This document shows positions 18,799-28,363 of a DNA stretch of 64,000 bases, piece by piece. This DNA comes from Pontiella desulfatans (lineage in GTDB: Bacteria > Verrucomicrobiota > Kiritimatiellia > Kiritimatiellales > Pontiellaceae). The position numbers were made by a program, and so were the translations under genes. Where the stretch lies: the NCBI RefSeq assembly GCF_900890425.1, contig NZ_CAAHFG010000001.1, forward strand, positions 1,426,001-1,490,000, written 5' to 3'. How positions within the stretch are numbered: position 1 is the first letter of the stretch; every line of letters starts with the position of its first letter. Below the pieces are notes generated by a model that made no database searches, was not told the DNA's origin, and saw only the letters and a list, made by a program, of their open reading frames with translations.

Positions 18799-21693
18799 AT
18801 GAAAAAATGGATAGATACGCGATGGTTCGTTGCAGGAATGATGATGACACTTGTACACGCTAATAGTTTTGGGGTTTCAATGCCGATCGATCTAACCATG
18901 GGGGAAGGTTTTGTGAACCCGCTCGGTTTCCACGATGCCACGCCGGTCTTTTCGTGGAAGCTGCCGGTCGGCGTTCAAAAACAGACCGCTTATCAACTCG
19001 TGGTGAAAGGCGATGGCCTGCTTTGGGACAGCGGTTGGGTTGAATCGGACCGGTCGGTTTTTGTTCCGTACGGGGGCAAGGCACTGGCTTCCCGGCAACA
19101 GGGCGAATGGCAAGTCCGGTTCCGCGATGAAAACGGAAAACAATCGGAATGGAGTGAATCCGCAACCTTTGAACTCGGTCTTCTTTCCAACGCCGATTGG
19201 AAGGCGCAGTGGATCCGTCCCTCCATGCCGGACGCGCCTCCCGTGCCCGAATTCAAATTGATCAAGGCAACCTACCGGGCGAAGGAAAAGCACGAACTCC
19301 AGAAGGACTTGACGGCGTTCTATCGGAAAAAAATCAAGGACAACTTCCTGGAAGTCAACGTGAGGAACCAGGTCCTTGGCGGGGATCCCGCCGAGGGATC
19401 GGTGAAGGAACTGGTGCTGGTCTATCTGTTGGACGGCGAAGAACGAACGAGCATCGTGGAGGAAAACAAAAAGGCAACCTTCCCTCCGATGGAGGCGAAG
19501 GTGGAATCCGTTGCCTGGCTGCGCCGCGAATTTCCGGTGTCTGGGGAGGTCGGGCGCGCCCGACTGTATGTCACGGCGCGCGGGGTGTTCGAAGTGCATC
19601 TGAATGGCGAAAAAGTCGGGAACGATGCGTTCGTTCCCGGGTGGACCTCCTATGCGGACCGGCTCGATACGCTGACGTATGATGTCACTGATAAAATCAT
19701 AGGCGGGCAGAACGCCATCGGGGCGTTGCTGGGGGCGGGATGGTATGCCGGACGTCTGGGCTGGGCGCATGACAAAGGGTTGTTCGGCCGTCATCCGGAG
19801 CTGTTGCTCCAGCTGGAAATCACCTATCGGGATGGCCGCAAGGTGAACGTCGTTTCCAATGGGGAGTGGAAGGCCACGCTGGACGGGCCGATCGTTGTCT
19901 CGAGCATCTACGACGGGGAAACCTACGATGCCCGCAAGGAGATGCCCGGATGGGATAAACCCGGCTATGACGACGCGGCCTGGGGGGCGGTCGGGGTCAA
20001 TGCCGAACCCGGTGCGCAACGGCTCGTTCCCAAGCCCTTTGCCCCGGTCCGGGTAACGGAAACGCTGGCCACCCGGAAAATCACCGAGCCCGAACCCGGT
20101 CGTTTCGTGTTCGACCTCGGGCAAAACATGGTGGGCTGGCCGGTGCTGGATATTCCGGTTGAAAAGGACCGGACTGTAACGCTGCGTGTGGCCGAAATGC
20201 TCAACCAGGACGGCACGATGTATACGGCGAACTATCGCTCGGCCAAAGCAACCGACTTCCATACCGCCGCCCAGACCGGCACGGTTTCGTGGCGGCCCAC
20301 CTTTACCTTCCACGGGTTCCGCTATGTGGAGCTTTCCGGCCTGCCGGAGGGCGCCAAGCCGAAGACGGATTGGGTCCGCGGCGAGGTGCTCCATACCGAT
20401 CTGCCAAGGATTGGTTCGTTCTCCTCGTCGCACGAAAAGCTGAACCAACTCTACAGCAACATCACCTGGGGCCAGCGCGGCAACTTCCTGGATATTCCCA
20501 CCGACTGCCCGCAGCGCGACGAACGCCTCGGCTGGACGGGCGATGCCCAGGCCTTTGCCCCGACCGCGCTGCTCAACTACGACTGCCACGCCTTCTTCAA
20601 GAGCTGGCTCGGCTCCATGCGCGACGACCAGTTTGCCGACGGCCAAATTCCCCATGTGGTTCCCGACATCCTGAATGCCGGGGGCAGCCCCGGCTGGATG
20701 GATGCCGCCACGATTATCCCGTGGGATGTCTATGTGAGCACCGGCGATGCGGAGATGCTCTCCGAAAACTACGGCATGATGGAAAAGCTCGTGGCCTGGT
20801 ACCGGGGGCGGTCAAAGGACGGGCTCATTTCCAAGATGGGTGGTTTCGGCGACTGGCTCCAGCCCTATGCCAAGGACCAGAAGGGCGATACGCCGAAGGA
20901 GCTGCTCGGTACCGCCTTTTACGCCAATAGCGTGCAGATTCTGGCCGACAGCGCAACGGTGCTCGGCAAAAAAGCCGATGCCGCAAAATATGGGGCGGAG
21001 GCCGCGCGGGTGAAGGCCGCCTTTGCCAACCATTATTTCGATGCGGATGGAAAGCTCCGGAACGCCCCGGAAACACAGACGGCCTATCTGCTGGCGATCG
21101 GCTTCAACCTGGTGCCGGATGAGCTTCAGAAGAAGGCGGCAAGGCATCTGGTTGCTTTGGTCGATGCGGCCGACGGCCACCTGCGAACCGGCTTCCTCGG
21201 AACCCCGTTCATCGCGCAGGTGCTCGACGACATGGGCCATGGCGATCTGGCCTATTCCCTTCTTTTCAAGGAAACCTATCCCTCGTGGTTCTTCTCGATC
21301 AACCAGGGCGCCACCACCATGTGGGAGCGCTGGAACAGCTACAGCCATCAGGATGGCTTTGGCAATGTGACCATGAATTCCTTCAACCACTATGCCTACG
21401 GCGCCATTGGCGAATGGATGATCGAACGCGTCGCCGGACTGTCGCTGGACCCGGAACATCCCGGCTACCGGCACTTCTTTGTGCGTCCGCTTTCCGGCGG
21501 CCCGCTCACGTCGGCGCGCGCCGAACTGGAGACCGCCTATGGCAAGGCGGCGAGTGGCTGGAGAAAGGAAGGCAACCGCCTCGCCATGGAGGTCGTCGTT
21601 CCGCCCAATACCACCGCCACCGTCGAATTCCCGAATGGCCGCCCATCGGAAACGGTCGCCCCGGGGGTGCATCGCTTTGAGCTGGAACTGTAG
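18799..21693 (+). CDS. GH78 alpha-L-rhamnosidase
   Basis: A 964-residue exported GH78 enzyme. Ig-like N-terminal domain (LGFHDATPVFSWKLP), jelly-roll modules (ARLYVTARGVFEVHLNGEKVGNDAFVPGWTSY), then an alpha6/alpha6 barrel with DCPQRDERLGWTGDAQ (Glu575, the position of the general acid in characterised GH78 enzymes), TTMWERWNSY (Glu843, base) and a C-terminal beta sandwich. It releases terminal alpha-L-rhamnose by inversion. There is an unusual ~80-residue insertion near residues 150-235, rich in charged residues, between the first and second domains. It lies 8 bp behind the sulfatase and 111 bp ahead of the GH2 gene. Confidence 0.95.
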   Translation: MKKWIDTRWFVAGMMMTLVHANSFGVSMPIDLTMGEGFVNPLGFHDATPVFSWKLPVGVQKQTAYQLVVKGDGLLWDSGWVESDRSVFVPYGGKALASRQQGEWQVRFRDENGKQSEWSESATFELGLLSNADWKAQWIRPSMPDAPPVPEFKLIKATYRAKEKHELQKDLTAFYRKKIKDNFLEVNVRNQVLGGDPAEGSVKELVLVYLLDGEERTSIVEENKKATFPPMEAKVESVAWLRREFPVSGEVGRARLYVTARGVFEVHLNGEKVGNDAFVPGWTSYADRLDTLTYDVTDKIIGGQNAIGALLGAGWYAGRLGWAHDKGLFGRHPELLLQLEITYRDGRKVNVVSNGEWKATLDGPIVVSSIYDGETYDARKEMPGWDKPGYDDAAWGAVGVNAEPGAQRLVPKPFAPVRVTETLATRKITEPEPGRFVFDLGQNMVGWPVLDIPVEKDRTVTLRVAEMLNQDGTMYTANYRSAKATDFHTAAQTGTVSWRPTFTFHGFRYVELSGLPEGAKPKTDWVRGEVLHTDLPRIGSFSSSHEKLNQLYSNITWGQRGNFLDIPTDCPQRDERLGWTGDAQAFAPTALLNYDCHAFFKSWLGSMRDDQFADGQIPHVVPDILNAGGSPGWMDAATIIPWDVYVSTGDAEMLSENYGMMEKLVAWYRGRSKDGLISKMGGFGDWLQPYAKDQKGDTPKELLGTAFYANSVQILADSATVLGKKADAAKYGAEAARVKAAFANHYFDADGKLRNAPETQTAYLLAIGFNLVPDELQKKAARHLVALVDAADGHLRTGFLGTPFIAQVLDDMGHGDLAYSLLFKETYPSWFFSINQGATTMWERWNSYSHQDGFGNVTMNSFNHYAYGAIGEWMIERVAGLSLDPEHPGYRHFFVRPLSGGPLTSARAELETAYGKAASGWRKEGNRLAMEVVVPPNTTATVEFPNGRPSETVAPGVHRFELEL

Positions 21694-21804
21694 TTCCGTC
21701 AACAGGCCTGGCCACGCCCCATCAACCCCATCCGGCGTTAACCCAAGGAATGGTGTTCGCGCAAACGGGTGGACACGAAGACGCGGCGGAAAAAGTAGGG
21801 AACC

Positions 21805-24800
21805 ATGAAAAGATTACTGGTTATAGGTTTGCTGTGTTGTGCGGGGGTGTGTTCGGCGGAGCGGATGCTTTTTGATGACGACTGGAAGTTTATCCAAAAG
21901 GATGTGCCGAAGGCGGAACAGGTGCAGCATCCGGATGCCGGATGGCGCACCTTGGACCTGCCGCACGACTGGACGGTTGAGGGATCGTTCGATCCGAAAA
22001 ACCCGACCACGGACCGCTGCGGATATCTGCCGACGGGGATTGCCTGGTATCGGAAAACCATTGAGGTTCCGAAGGCGTGGAAGGGAAAACAGGTGGCCAT
22101 TGAATTCGACGGGGTGTTCCGCAACAGCACCGTCTGGGCAAATGGAAAAAAACTCGGCCACCGTCCCTATGGATGGATCTCGTTTGGGTATGATGTCAGC
22201 GACATCGTGAACGAGTCGGGCTCGATCACCTTCGCCGTGCGCGTGGACAACCAGCAGCAACATGCCGCGCGGTGGTACACGGGCAGCGGGATCTATGCGC
22301 ATACCTGGATCAACATTCGCGAACCGATCCACATTCCAACCTCCGGAATTTGGATCCGCACGAAAGGTTCGACCGTTTCCATTGATGCAGAGGTGGTGAA
22401 TAAAGCCTCGGGAGCCGAAAAAGCGGTGGTTAAAACAACGGTTCGCGATGCCGAAGGGAATCCGGTTGCAATGAAGGAATTCCCGCTTCTTGTGAAAAGT
22501 GGGGAAACGGCCACGGCGCTGCAGACGTTGGACATCCCGGATCCCAATCGGTGGTCGCCCGAGTCGCCTTATCTGTACACGGCCGTAAGTGAAGTTGTGG
22601 TCGATTCGAAAATCACCGACCGCGTAGAGACCCGATTTGGTGTCCGCGATATCGAGTGGATTCCCGGAAAGGGCATGGTGCTCAATGGCAAGTTGGTGAA
22701 GTTGCGCGGGGTCTGCCAGCATCAGCATGGCGGGGCATTCGGTGCGGCGGTCCCGGAAAAGATTATCCGTTTCCGCGTGGAGCAGATGAAGGCCATGGGC
22801 TGCAACTCCATCCGGACGGCGCACAATCCGCATACGCCGGAATTCTACGACATCTGCGACGAGCTGGGCATCATTGTGATGGACGAGTTTGTGGATGGCT
22901 GGAACCAGAAGGCGCGCGCTGATTATGGCGCGCAGGCGTTTGCCGATTGGTGGAAACAGGACTTGACGGACTGGATCAAGCGCGACCGAAATCATCCCTC
23001 TGTGTTCGTTTGGAGCATTGGCAATGAAACGCATGGCGAAGAGAGTGCCAAAGCGATGCTGGCGCGCTGCCACGAAATCGATCCGACCCGGCCGGTGACC
23101 TCCGGCAGCTCCGAGGAGCAGTTGATGGATATTGTGGGAATGAACGGCGGGAGCGAGAGCCCAAACTGGTTCGAGACGCAGATGCCGAACGACCGCGTTT
23201 TCATTGGCACCGAAAATACACACACCTGGCAAACGCGCGGGTATTACCGCACGCAAACCTGGTATCGGGATGGCATCACGAGCGAGGTTACGGAGATTCC
23301 AAACCTGACCGAAGAGGAAGTTTTTACGGTGGATTGGACGGACAACGCGCACCGCGCGAACCGGAAGCATTTTTATAAGTCGAGCTACGACAATGCGACC
23401 GTACGTTCGCCCGCGCGGCGCATGATTGCCCAGATTCGGGATATTCCCAACAACGCGGGCATGTACCGCTGGACGGGGCACGACTATCTGGGCGAAGCCG
23501 GACTGGCCAGCGGGGCCTGGCCCTTCAAGCTTTTTTCCGGTGGCACGTGCGACCTCGCCAACTTCGAGAAGGATTTGTATTATCTCTACCAAAGCCAGTG
23601 GACGACGGAACCGATGGTCCATATCCTGCCGCACTGGACGCATCCGGCCATGAAACCCGGCACCGAAATCCCGGTCTGGGTCTACTCCAACTGCGATGAA
23701 GTCGAACTCTTCCTCAACGGCAAGTCGCAGGGCAAACAAACGCCCGGAACGAAATGGCAGGAAATGCAGTGCCAATGGATGGTGGGTTGGACGCCGGGGT
23801 CGGTTGTGGCCGTGGGATATGACGGGGGAAGGAAAGCCGCTGAAAAAATGATTCGCACGGCGGATGAGCCTGCACAGCTCCAACTCTCCGTCGACGGGGA
23901 ACCGCTTGCCGCTTCCGGGAAAGACCTTGTGCAGGTGCGCACCACCTTCAGGGATGCGAAGGGGGAGTTTTATCCGTATGGCGAAAACCGTGTTTTCTTC
24001 AATGTCCAGGGTCCCGCAAAAATCAAAGCGCTGGACAACGGCAAGCCGAACGATGTTGAACCCTTCCACGGAACCACCGACCGCATGGCCTTCTTCGGTT
24101 TGGCCCGCGCCTACATCGAATCCGGGAAGGATGATGGTGCCGTGGCTTTGGTGGCCGGGGCTATTCTGGGCGATAAAAAACTCGTGGTCTCCAGCACGGT
24201 CCATATCGATGTTCAACAGATTGCGTTGCGGGGTAAGCAGGCCTTCCAAACGCCGGAAATCTTCTTCACCACCGATGGAAGCACGCCCTCCGTCAAGTCG
24301 ACAAGGTACAACGGCGGCTTCGAGGTGGCCTTGGGCACAACGGTCAAGGCGCTGGTGATGATCGGCGGCCAGCCGGCCCTGGTGATGGAGGAGCGCTTCG
24401 CGGATGACGTGGGTTTGCTCTGGGAAGGTGGCGGGCTCGATACCGAGTTCGGCGGCGACCAGGCCGAAGATGCCGAGTTCCAGGGGGCAACAAAATCAAC
24501 CGAGGGTCGAAACTATAACGGCTCCGGTTTCCTGGACATGGGAAAGAAAACGGGGGCCTATGTTGAGTGGTATCGCGAAAACGACGGCGATACCACCAAG
24601 GTGGATCTGATCATTCGCCATAGCGGTGCCGCAAAGGGGCGCACACCGCTCAAGGTTCGGTTGAATGTGAATGGCCAAATGATGGAGCAGGTGGTTTCCC
24701 TGCCGCCTTCGGCAAACTGGGGAAGGCAGTGGAGAACCGTTTCCGTGCCCATCACCTTGAAACGCGGGGCCAATACGATCCGGCTCACCACGGTGGATGC

Positions 24801-24840
24801 CCAGGGGCTCTTCCTCGATGAAATCGAAATCGGGAACTGA
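21805..24840 (+). CDS. GH2 enzyme (beta-galactosidase-like) with C-terminal carbohydrate-binding domain
   Basis: A 1011-residue exported GH2 protein. Signal peptide MKRLLVIGLLCCAGVCSA; sugar-binding jelly roll (DLPHDWTVEGSFDP...GWISFGYDVSD), Ig-like domain, TIM barrel with GMVLNGKLVKLRGVCQHQHGG, SIRTAHNPHTPEFYDICDELG, FVWSIGNETHGEE (acid/base Glu408) and VFIGTENTHTW (nucleophile Glu470). Then a DUF4982-like domain (VWVYSNCDEVELFLNGKSQGKQ) and a CBM6/35-like C-terminus (GAYVEWYRENDGDTTKVDLIIRHSG...DEIEIGN). GH2 specificity (galactosidase, glucuronidase, xylosidase and others) cannot be settled here. It is the last gene before the operator at 24860. Confidence 0.92.
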   Translation: MKRLLVIGLLCCAGVCSAERMLFDDDWKFIQKDVPKAEQVQHPDAGWRTLDLPHDWTVEGSFDPKNPTTDRCGYLPTGIAWYRKTIEVPKAWKGKQVAIEFDGVFRNSTVWANGKKLGHRPYGWISFGYDVSDIVNESGSITFAVRVDNQQQHAARWYTGSGIYAHTWINIREPIHIPTSGIWIRTKGSTVSIDAEVVNKASGAEKAVVKTTVRDAEGNPVAMKEFPLLVKSGETATALQTLDIPDPNRWSPESPYLYTAVSEVVVDSKITDRVETRFGVRDIEWIPGKGMVLNGKLVKLRGVCQHQHGGAFGAAVPEKIIRFRVEQMKAMGCNSIRTAHNPHTPEFYDICDELGIIVMDEFVDGWNQKARADYGAQAFADWWKQDLTDWIKRDRNHPSVFVWSIGNETHGEESAKAMLARCHEIDPTRPVTSGSSEEQLMDIVGMNGGSESPNWFETQMPNDRVFIGTENTHTWQTRGYYRTQTWYRDGITSEVTEIPNLTEEEVFTVDWTDNAHRANRKHFYKSSYDNATVRSPARRMIAQIRDIPNNAGMYRWTGHDYLGEAGLASGAWPFKLFSGGTCDLANFEKDLYYLYQSQWTTEPMVHILPHWTHPAMKPGTEIPVWVYSNCDEVELFLNGKSQGKQTPGTKWQEMQCQWMVGWTPGSVVAVGYDGGRKAAEKMIRTADEPAQLQLSVDGEPLAASGKDLVQVRTTFRDAKGEFYPYGENRVFFNVQGPAKIKALDNGKPNDVEPFHGTTDRMAFFGLARAYIESGKDDGAVALVAGAILGDKKLVVSSTVHIDVQQIALRGKQAFQTPEIFFTTDGSTPSVKSTRYNGGFEVALGTTVKALVMIGGQPALVMEERFADDVGLLWEGGGLDTEFGGDQAEDAEFQGATKSTEGRNYNGSGFLDMGKKTGAYVEWYRENDGDTTKVDLIIRHSGAAKGRTPLKVRLNVNGQMMEQVVSLPPSANWGRQWRTVSVPITLKRGANTIRLTTVDAQGLFLDEIEIGN

Positions 24841-24859
24841 TTGAAGATCCCCACGGGGT

Positions 24860-24873
24860 TTCAACGATATGAA
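24860..24873 (+). promoter_or_regulatory. Putative LacI-type operator (site 6)
   Basis: TTCAACGATATGAA immediately after the GH2 stop. An ATG at 24869 lies inside this site, which argues that the next gene begins further downstream. A CCCC/GGGG inverted repeat (24849-24858) touches its left side. Confidence 0.6.
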
Positions 24874-24961
24874 ATCTACAGGTTTTGCAATACGTCATGG
24901 AATCGGGGAGTGTGTTTGGCGATTGGTCCGGGGGGGGGTGGAAAGAATGGGATGTGAAGGC

Positions 24962-26755
24962 ATGATGAAAGAAAACGTTTTGCAGTGGGCCACGGTTTCG
25001 GTGGCAGGAATAATGATGGGGTCGACGACCCTGGCGGCTCCAACGCATTTGGTCGATGAACGACCGGTTGAGATATCGCACGTTTCGCCGGATGTCGTTC
25101 TGGTGGACTTCGGGAAGGTGGCCTATGGCAATCTTCGCCTCCAACCACCGGCCAATGCCACCGGCACGGTAACGGTTCATTTCGGCGAGGATTTTGTGGA
25201 CGGGCGGATCAACCGCAAGCCAAAGGGAACGGTTCGCTACAATCAGACCTCGGTCACGCTGGCCGGCAGCCAGGCCATTGTTGCCGCACCGCCGGCGGAC
25301 CCGCGCAATACGGAATTGGTGTCGACCAGGAAACATTATCATCCGCCGGCCATCCTGACTCCGGAGGAGTGGGGCGTGGTGCTGCCTTTCCGATGGGTGG
25401 AAATCGAGGGATGGAACGGGACGTTGAAGCCGGAGCAGATTGTTCGCCAATCGGCCTATGCCTCGACCTGGAAGGATGATGCGGCAGCATTCGAATCCTC
25501 GGATGACATGCTGAACCGAATCTGGGACCTGTGCCGCTATTCCATCAAGGCCACCACCTTTGCCGGGGTGTATGTGGATGGCGACCGCGAGCGCATCCCC
25601 TACGAAGCCGATGCCTATTTGAACCAGCTCAGCCATTACTACACGGATGACGACAAGGTCATGGCGCGGGATACCATCAACTACCTGCTGCTGGATGGCA
25701 TTGGTACCTGGCCGACGGAATGGGCGCCGCACATGGTCTTCATGGTCCACGCCGACTGGATGCATACCGGTGATCTCGGCTGGATGTCCGGGCGCTACCA
25801 GGCGCTGAAGTCCAAGCTTCTGCTGCATCGCAAGGGGGACGATGGACTGATCTTCAGTGAAGAAGTCGATATGAAGAAAACCGATATTGTGGATTGGCCC
25901 CAGAAAGAGCGGGACGGTTATGTCTTCACTCCGCGCAACACCGTGGTGAATGCTTTTTATCTGCGCGCCATCAAGCTGATGGCCGAAATGGCGAGGGCGA
26001 TTGGTTTCGAAGAGGAGGCAAAGCGCTATGAGGCCGACTTCGACGCGTCCTACGCCGCCTTCCAGAAAACGTTTTTCGATGAGGGCAAGGGCTTGTACCT
26101 GGACGGCGTTGATACCGACCACATTTCATCGCACGCCAATCTCTATCCATTGGCCTTCGGCCTCGTCCCGGAACCGCATCGGTCGGGGATGGCGGACTGG
26201 TTGGCTGGGCGCGGTATGCGCTGCTCGGTCTATGCCGCGCAGTATCTGATGGAAGGCCTTTTTGAAAACGGGGCGGGAACCCAGGCGCTGGCCTTGATGG
26301 TCGCCGATAACGACCGCAGCTGGAAACACATGGTGGATAGCGGCACCACCATCTCTTGGGAAGCGTGGGACCTGAAATATAAACCGAACCAGGACTGGAA
26401 CCATGCCTGGGGCGCGGCCCCGGCCAATCTGCTCCCGCGCTACGTGCTCGGTGCCGAGCCCTTGGCGCCCAGTTGGAAAACCGCGCGGATTTCGCCGAAC
26501 CTTGGGGATCTCAAATCCGCCCAAGGTAAAGTGCCCACCCGTATGGGCGCCATCCTTGTTGAGTGGGAAGTTGCGGGCAACTTCAAGATGAAGCTGCAGC
26601 TGCCTGAAGGCATGGCCGCCCAGGTGGATCTGCCCGCGGTTGGGGAATCAAGCCAGGTGCTGTTGGATGGAAAGCCGGTAAAGGCCTCGCTGCGGGCTGG
26701 TCGATGGGTGCTTGAGGAACGGGTTGAAGGATCCGTTGTGATTGAAGTCAGATAA
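24962..26755 (+). CDS. GH78-like rhamnosidase, short form
   Basis: A ~597-residue exported six-hairpin glycosidase related to GH78. It keeps DVVLVDFGKVAYGNLRL, a jelly-roll remnant and the barrel with VDGDRERIPYEADAYLNQ (in place of DCPQRDERLGWTGDAQ), TISWEAWDLKYKPNQDWNHAWGAAP and the C-terminal beta domain (ISPNLGDLKSAQGKVPT...EWEV). The long N-terminal modules of its neighbours are missing. Start chosen at ATG 24962 (GAAGG nearby), giving signal peptide ...WATVSVAGIMMGSTTLAA; an earlier ATG lies inside the operator. It is followed 10 bp later by the permease. Alpha-rhamnosidase activity is inferred; another alpha-linked sugar is possible. Confidence 0.82.
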   Translation: MMKENVLQWATVSVAGIMMGSTTLAAPTHLVDERPVEISHVSPDVVLVDFGKVAYGNLRLQPPANATGTVTVHFGEDFVDGRINRKPKGTVRYNQTSVTLAGSQAIVAAPPADPRNTELVSTRKHYHPPAILTPEEWGVVLPFRWVEIEGWNGTLKPEQIVRQSAYASTWKDDAAAFESSDDMLNRIWDLCRYSIKATTFAGVYVDGDRERIPYEADAYLNQLSHYYTDDDKVMARDTINYLLLDGIGTWPTEWAPHMVFMVHADWMHTGDLGWMSGRYQALKSKLLLHRKGDDGLIFSEEVDMKKTDIVDWPQKERDGYVFTPRNTVVNAFYLRAIKLMAEMARAIGFEEEAKRYEADFDASYAAFQKTFFDEGKGLYLDGVDTDHISSHANLYPLAFGLVPEPHRSGMADWLAGRGMRCSVYAAQYLMEGLFENGAGTQALALMVADNDRSWKHMVDSGTTISWEAWDLKYKPNQDWNHAWGAAPANLLPRYVLGAEPLAPSWKTARISPNLGDLKSAQGKVPTRMGAILVEWEVAGNFKMKLQLPEGMAAQVDLPAVGESSQVLLDGKPVKASLRAGRWVLEERVEGSVVIEVR

Positions 26756-26765
26756 GGGATGAAGC

Positions 26766-28175
26766 ATGAGTGATGAACAACAGGAAAAGCATGGCGAGTT
26801 CGAACGCGAACCGGTGCCCGCGTCGAAGACCCGGGGGCTGAAGGCTTTCGTGGGCATGTATGCCGGCGAGCACTGCGCCGGAACGGAATTGATGATCGGC
26901 CCGCTGTTCGTGGCGGCGGGGGTGAGCGCGTTCGATGTGGTTTTCGGCTTGTTGATCGGCAACTTGTTGGCGGTGCTGAGCTGGATGTTCCTGTGTGCGC
27001 CGATCGCGGTGCGGGCGCGCTTGACGTTGTATTACCAGTTGGAAAAAATCTGTGGCCGGAATCTCGTCACCCTATACAACCTCGCCAACGGGGTGATGTT
27101 CTGTTTCCTGGCCGGCTCCATGATCACGGTGTCGGCGACGGCGCTCGGGGTCTGGTTTAATTTTCCCATGCCGGGGCTGACGGATATTTATCCGAACAGC
27201 GTCGGGTGGGTGCTTGCGGTGCTGGGCATTGGTGCGCTCATCACCTTGGTCGCGGCCTGGGGCTACGACATGGTTTCCAGGGTGGCCAACATCGCCGCGC
27301 CCTGGATGGTACTGGTCTTCCTGGGCTTCGGGATCATTGGACTGCGCCAGTTCATCGAGGTGACGGGAGCGGAAGTGAATTCCCTCTCCAGCCTCTGGGC
27401 GCTTTGCAACGAGTCCATCTTCAAGGGGGGCGATCCGCTTCCCGGGCAGGTCAAGTTTACCTTCTGGCATGTAACCTTCTTTGCATGGTTCGCGAATATG
27501 GCGATGCATGTGGGCATGTCCGATCTCTCCGTTTTGCGTTTCGCGAAAAAGTCGTGGCATGGGGTTGCCTCGGCGTCCGGCATGTATGTCGGCCACTTCA
27601 TGGCCTGGCTCGCGGCGGCGGTGCTTTACTCCTTGCAGCTGCATCTAGACCCGTCCAACACGGACGTGCTGCCGGGGCCGCTGGCCTACCGCGCGGCCGG
27701 TGTGGCCGGACTCATCTGCGTCATTGTTGCCGGATGGACGACCGCCAACCCGACGATCTACCGCGCCGGCCTGGCCTTCCAGGCGATCATGCCGAAAAAA
27801 TCGCGCTTCGCCGTAACGATCGGCACCGGCATGCTGGCCACGCTGGCCGGGTTGTTCCCCGGCATTGCCATGAAGCTGCTCGGCTTTGTGGCGCTCTATG
27901 GCTTGATCCTCATGCCGATGGGCGCGGTCGTCTTTACCGATTTCTGGATCTTCCCGAAACTGGGGCTCAGGCAATATTATGCGGAACACAGGAAGATCTC
28001 GATCAACTGGGCGGCCGGCATCGCCTGGATCGCCACGTTGGCCATCTGCGTGGCGTTGGTGAAATCCGGAAAGCCGCAGTTCCAGATCTTCTTTGTTTCT
28101 TTGCCCGGCTGGTTCATCGCCTCGGGGCTCTACATCTTGATTAGCAAGTTCACGCAGAAGGGGACGGAAGCATGA
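26766..28175 (+). CDS. NCS1-type (purine/cytosine permease-like) transporter
   Basis: A 469-residue membrane protein with about 12 hydrophobic segments, resembling nucleobase:cation symporter-1 / purine-cytosine permease proteins: GLKAFVGMYAGEHCAGTELMIGPLFVAAGVSAFDVVFGLLIGN near the N-terminus, ANIAAPWMVLVFLGFGI in the middle, and GWTTANPTIYRAGLAFQAI in the second half. Characterised members move nucleobases, allantoin or hydantoins. Here it is embedded between rhamnosidase genes, so it may carry a sugar or other product of the locus (inference). Its stop overlaps the next gene by 4 bp. Confidence 0.85.
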   Translation: MSDEQQEKHGEFEREPVPASKTRGLKAFVGMYAGEHCAGTELMIGPLFVAAGVSAFDVVFGLLIGNLLAVLSWMFLCAPIAVRARLTLYYQLEKICGRNLVTLYNLANGVMFCFLAGSMITVSATALGVWFNFPMPGLTDIYPNSVGWVLAVLGIGALITLVAAWGYDMVSRVANIAAPWMVLVFLGFGIIGLRQFIEVTGAEVNSLSSLWALCNESIFKGGDPLPGQVKFTFWHVTFFAWFANMAMHVGMSDLSVLRFAKKSWHGVASASGMYVGHFMAWLAAAVLYSLQLHLDPSNTDVLPGPLAYRAAGVAGLICVIVAGWTTANPTIYRAGLAFQAIMPKKSRFAVTIGTGMLATLAGLFPGIAMKLLGFVALYGLILMPMGAVVFTDFWIFPKLGLRQYYAEHRKISINWAAGIAWIATLAICVALVKSGKPQFQIFFVSLPGWFIASGLYILISKFTQKGTEA

Positions 28176-28363
28176 AAAAAGTAGCGGAAATTATCTCATA
28201 TCTTTCTCTTGTCCTGATTGTTCTCGCTCCGATCCTGTTTTATGCCGGGAAAGTTGATTTGGAGATGAACAAGCTGTTGCTGACCACCGCAACCGTCACG
28301 TGGTTCGCCAGCGCGCTCTGCTGGATCGGGCGCGAAACGAGTGCTGATTCCGTCCCGGAATAA
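28172..28363 (+). CDS. Small two-helix membrane protein coupled to the permease
   Basis: A 63-residue protein whose ATG overlaps the permease stop (ATGA), with GGACGGAAG just upstream, so it is translationally coupled. Residues ~8-27 and ~33-53 are hydrophobic helices (YLSLVLIVLAPILFYAG and LLLTTATVTWFASALCWIG) and the tail is short and acidic. No family recognised. Its size, topology and coupling suggest an accessory subunit of the transporter (inference). Confidence 0.75.
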   Translation: MKKVAEIISYLSLVLIVLAPILFYAGKVDLEMNKLLLTTATVTWFASALCWIGRETSADSVPE

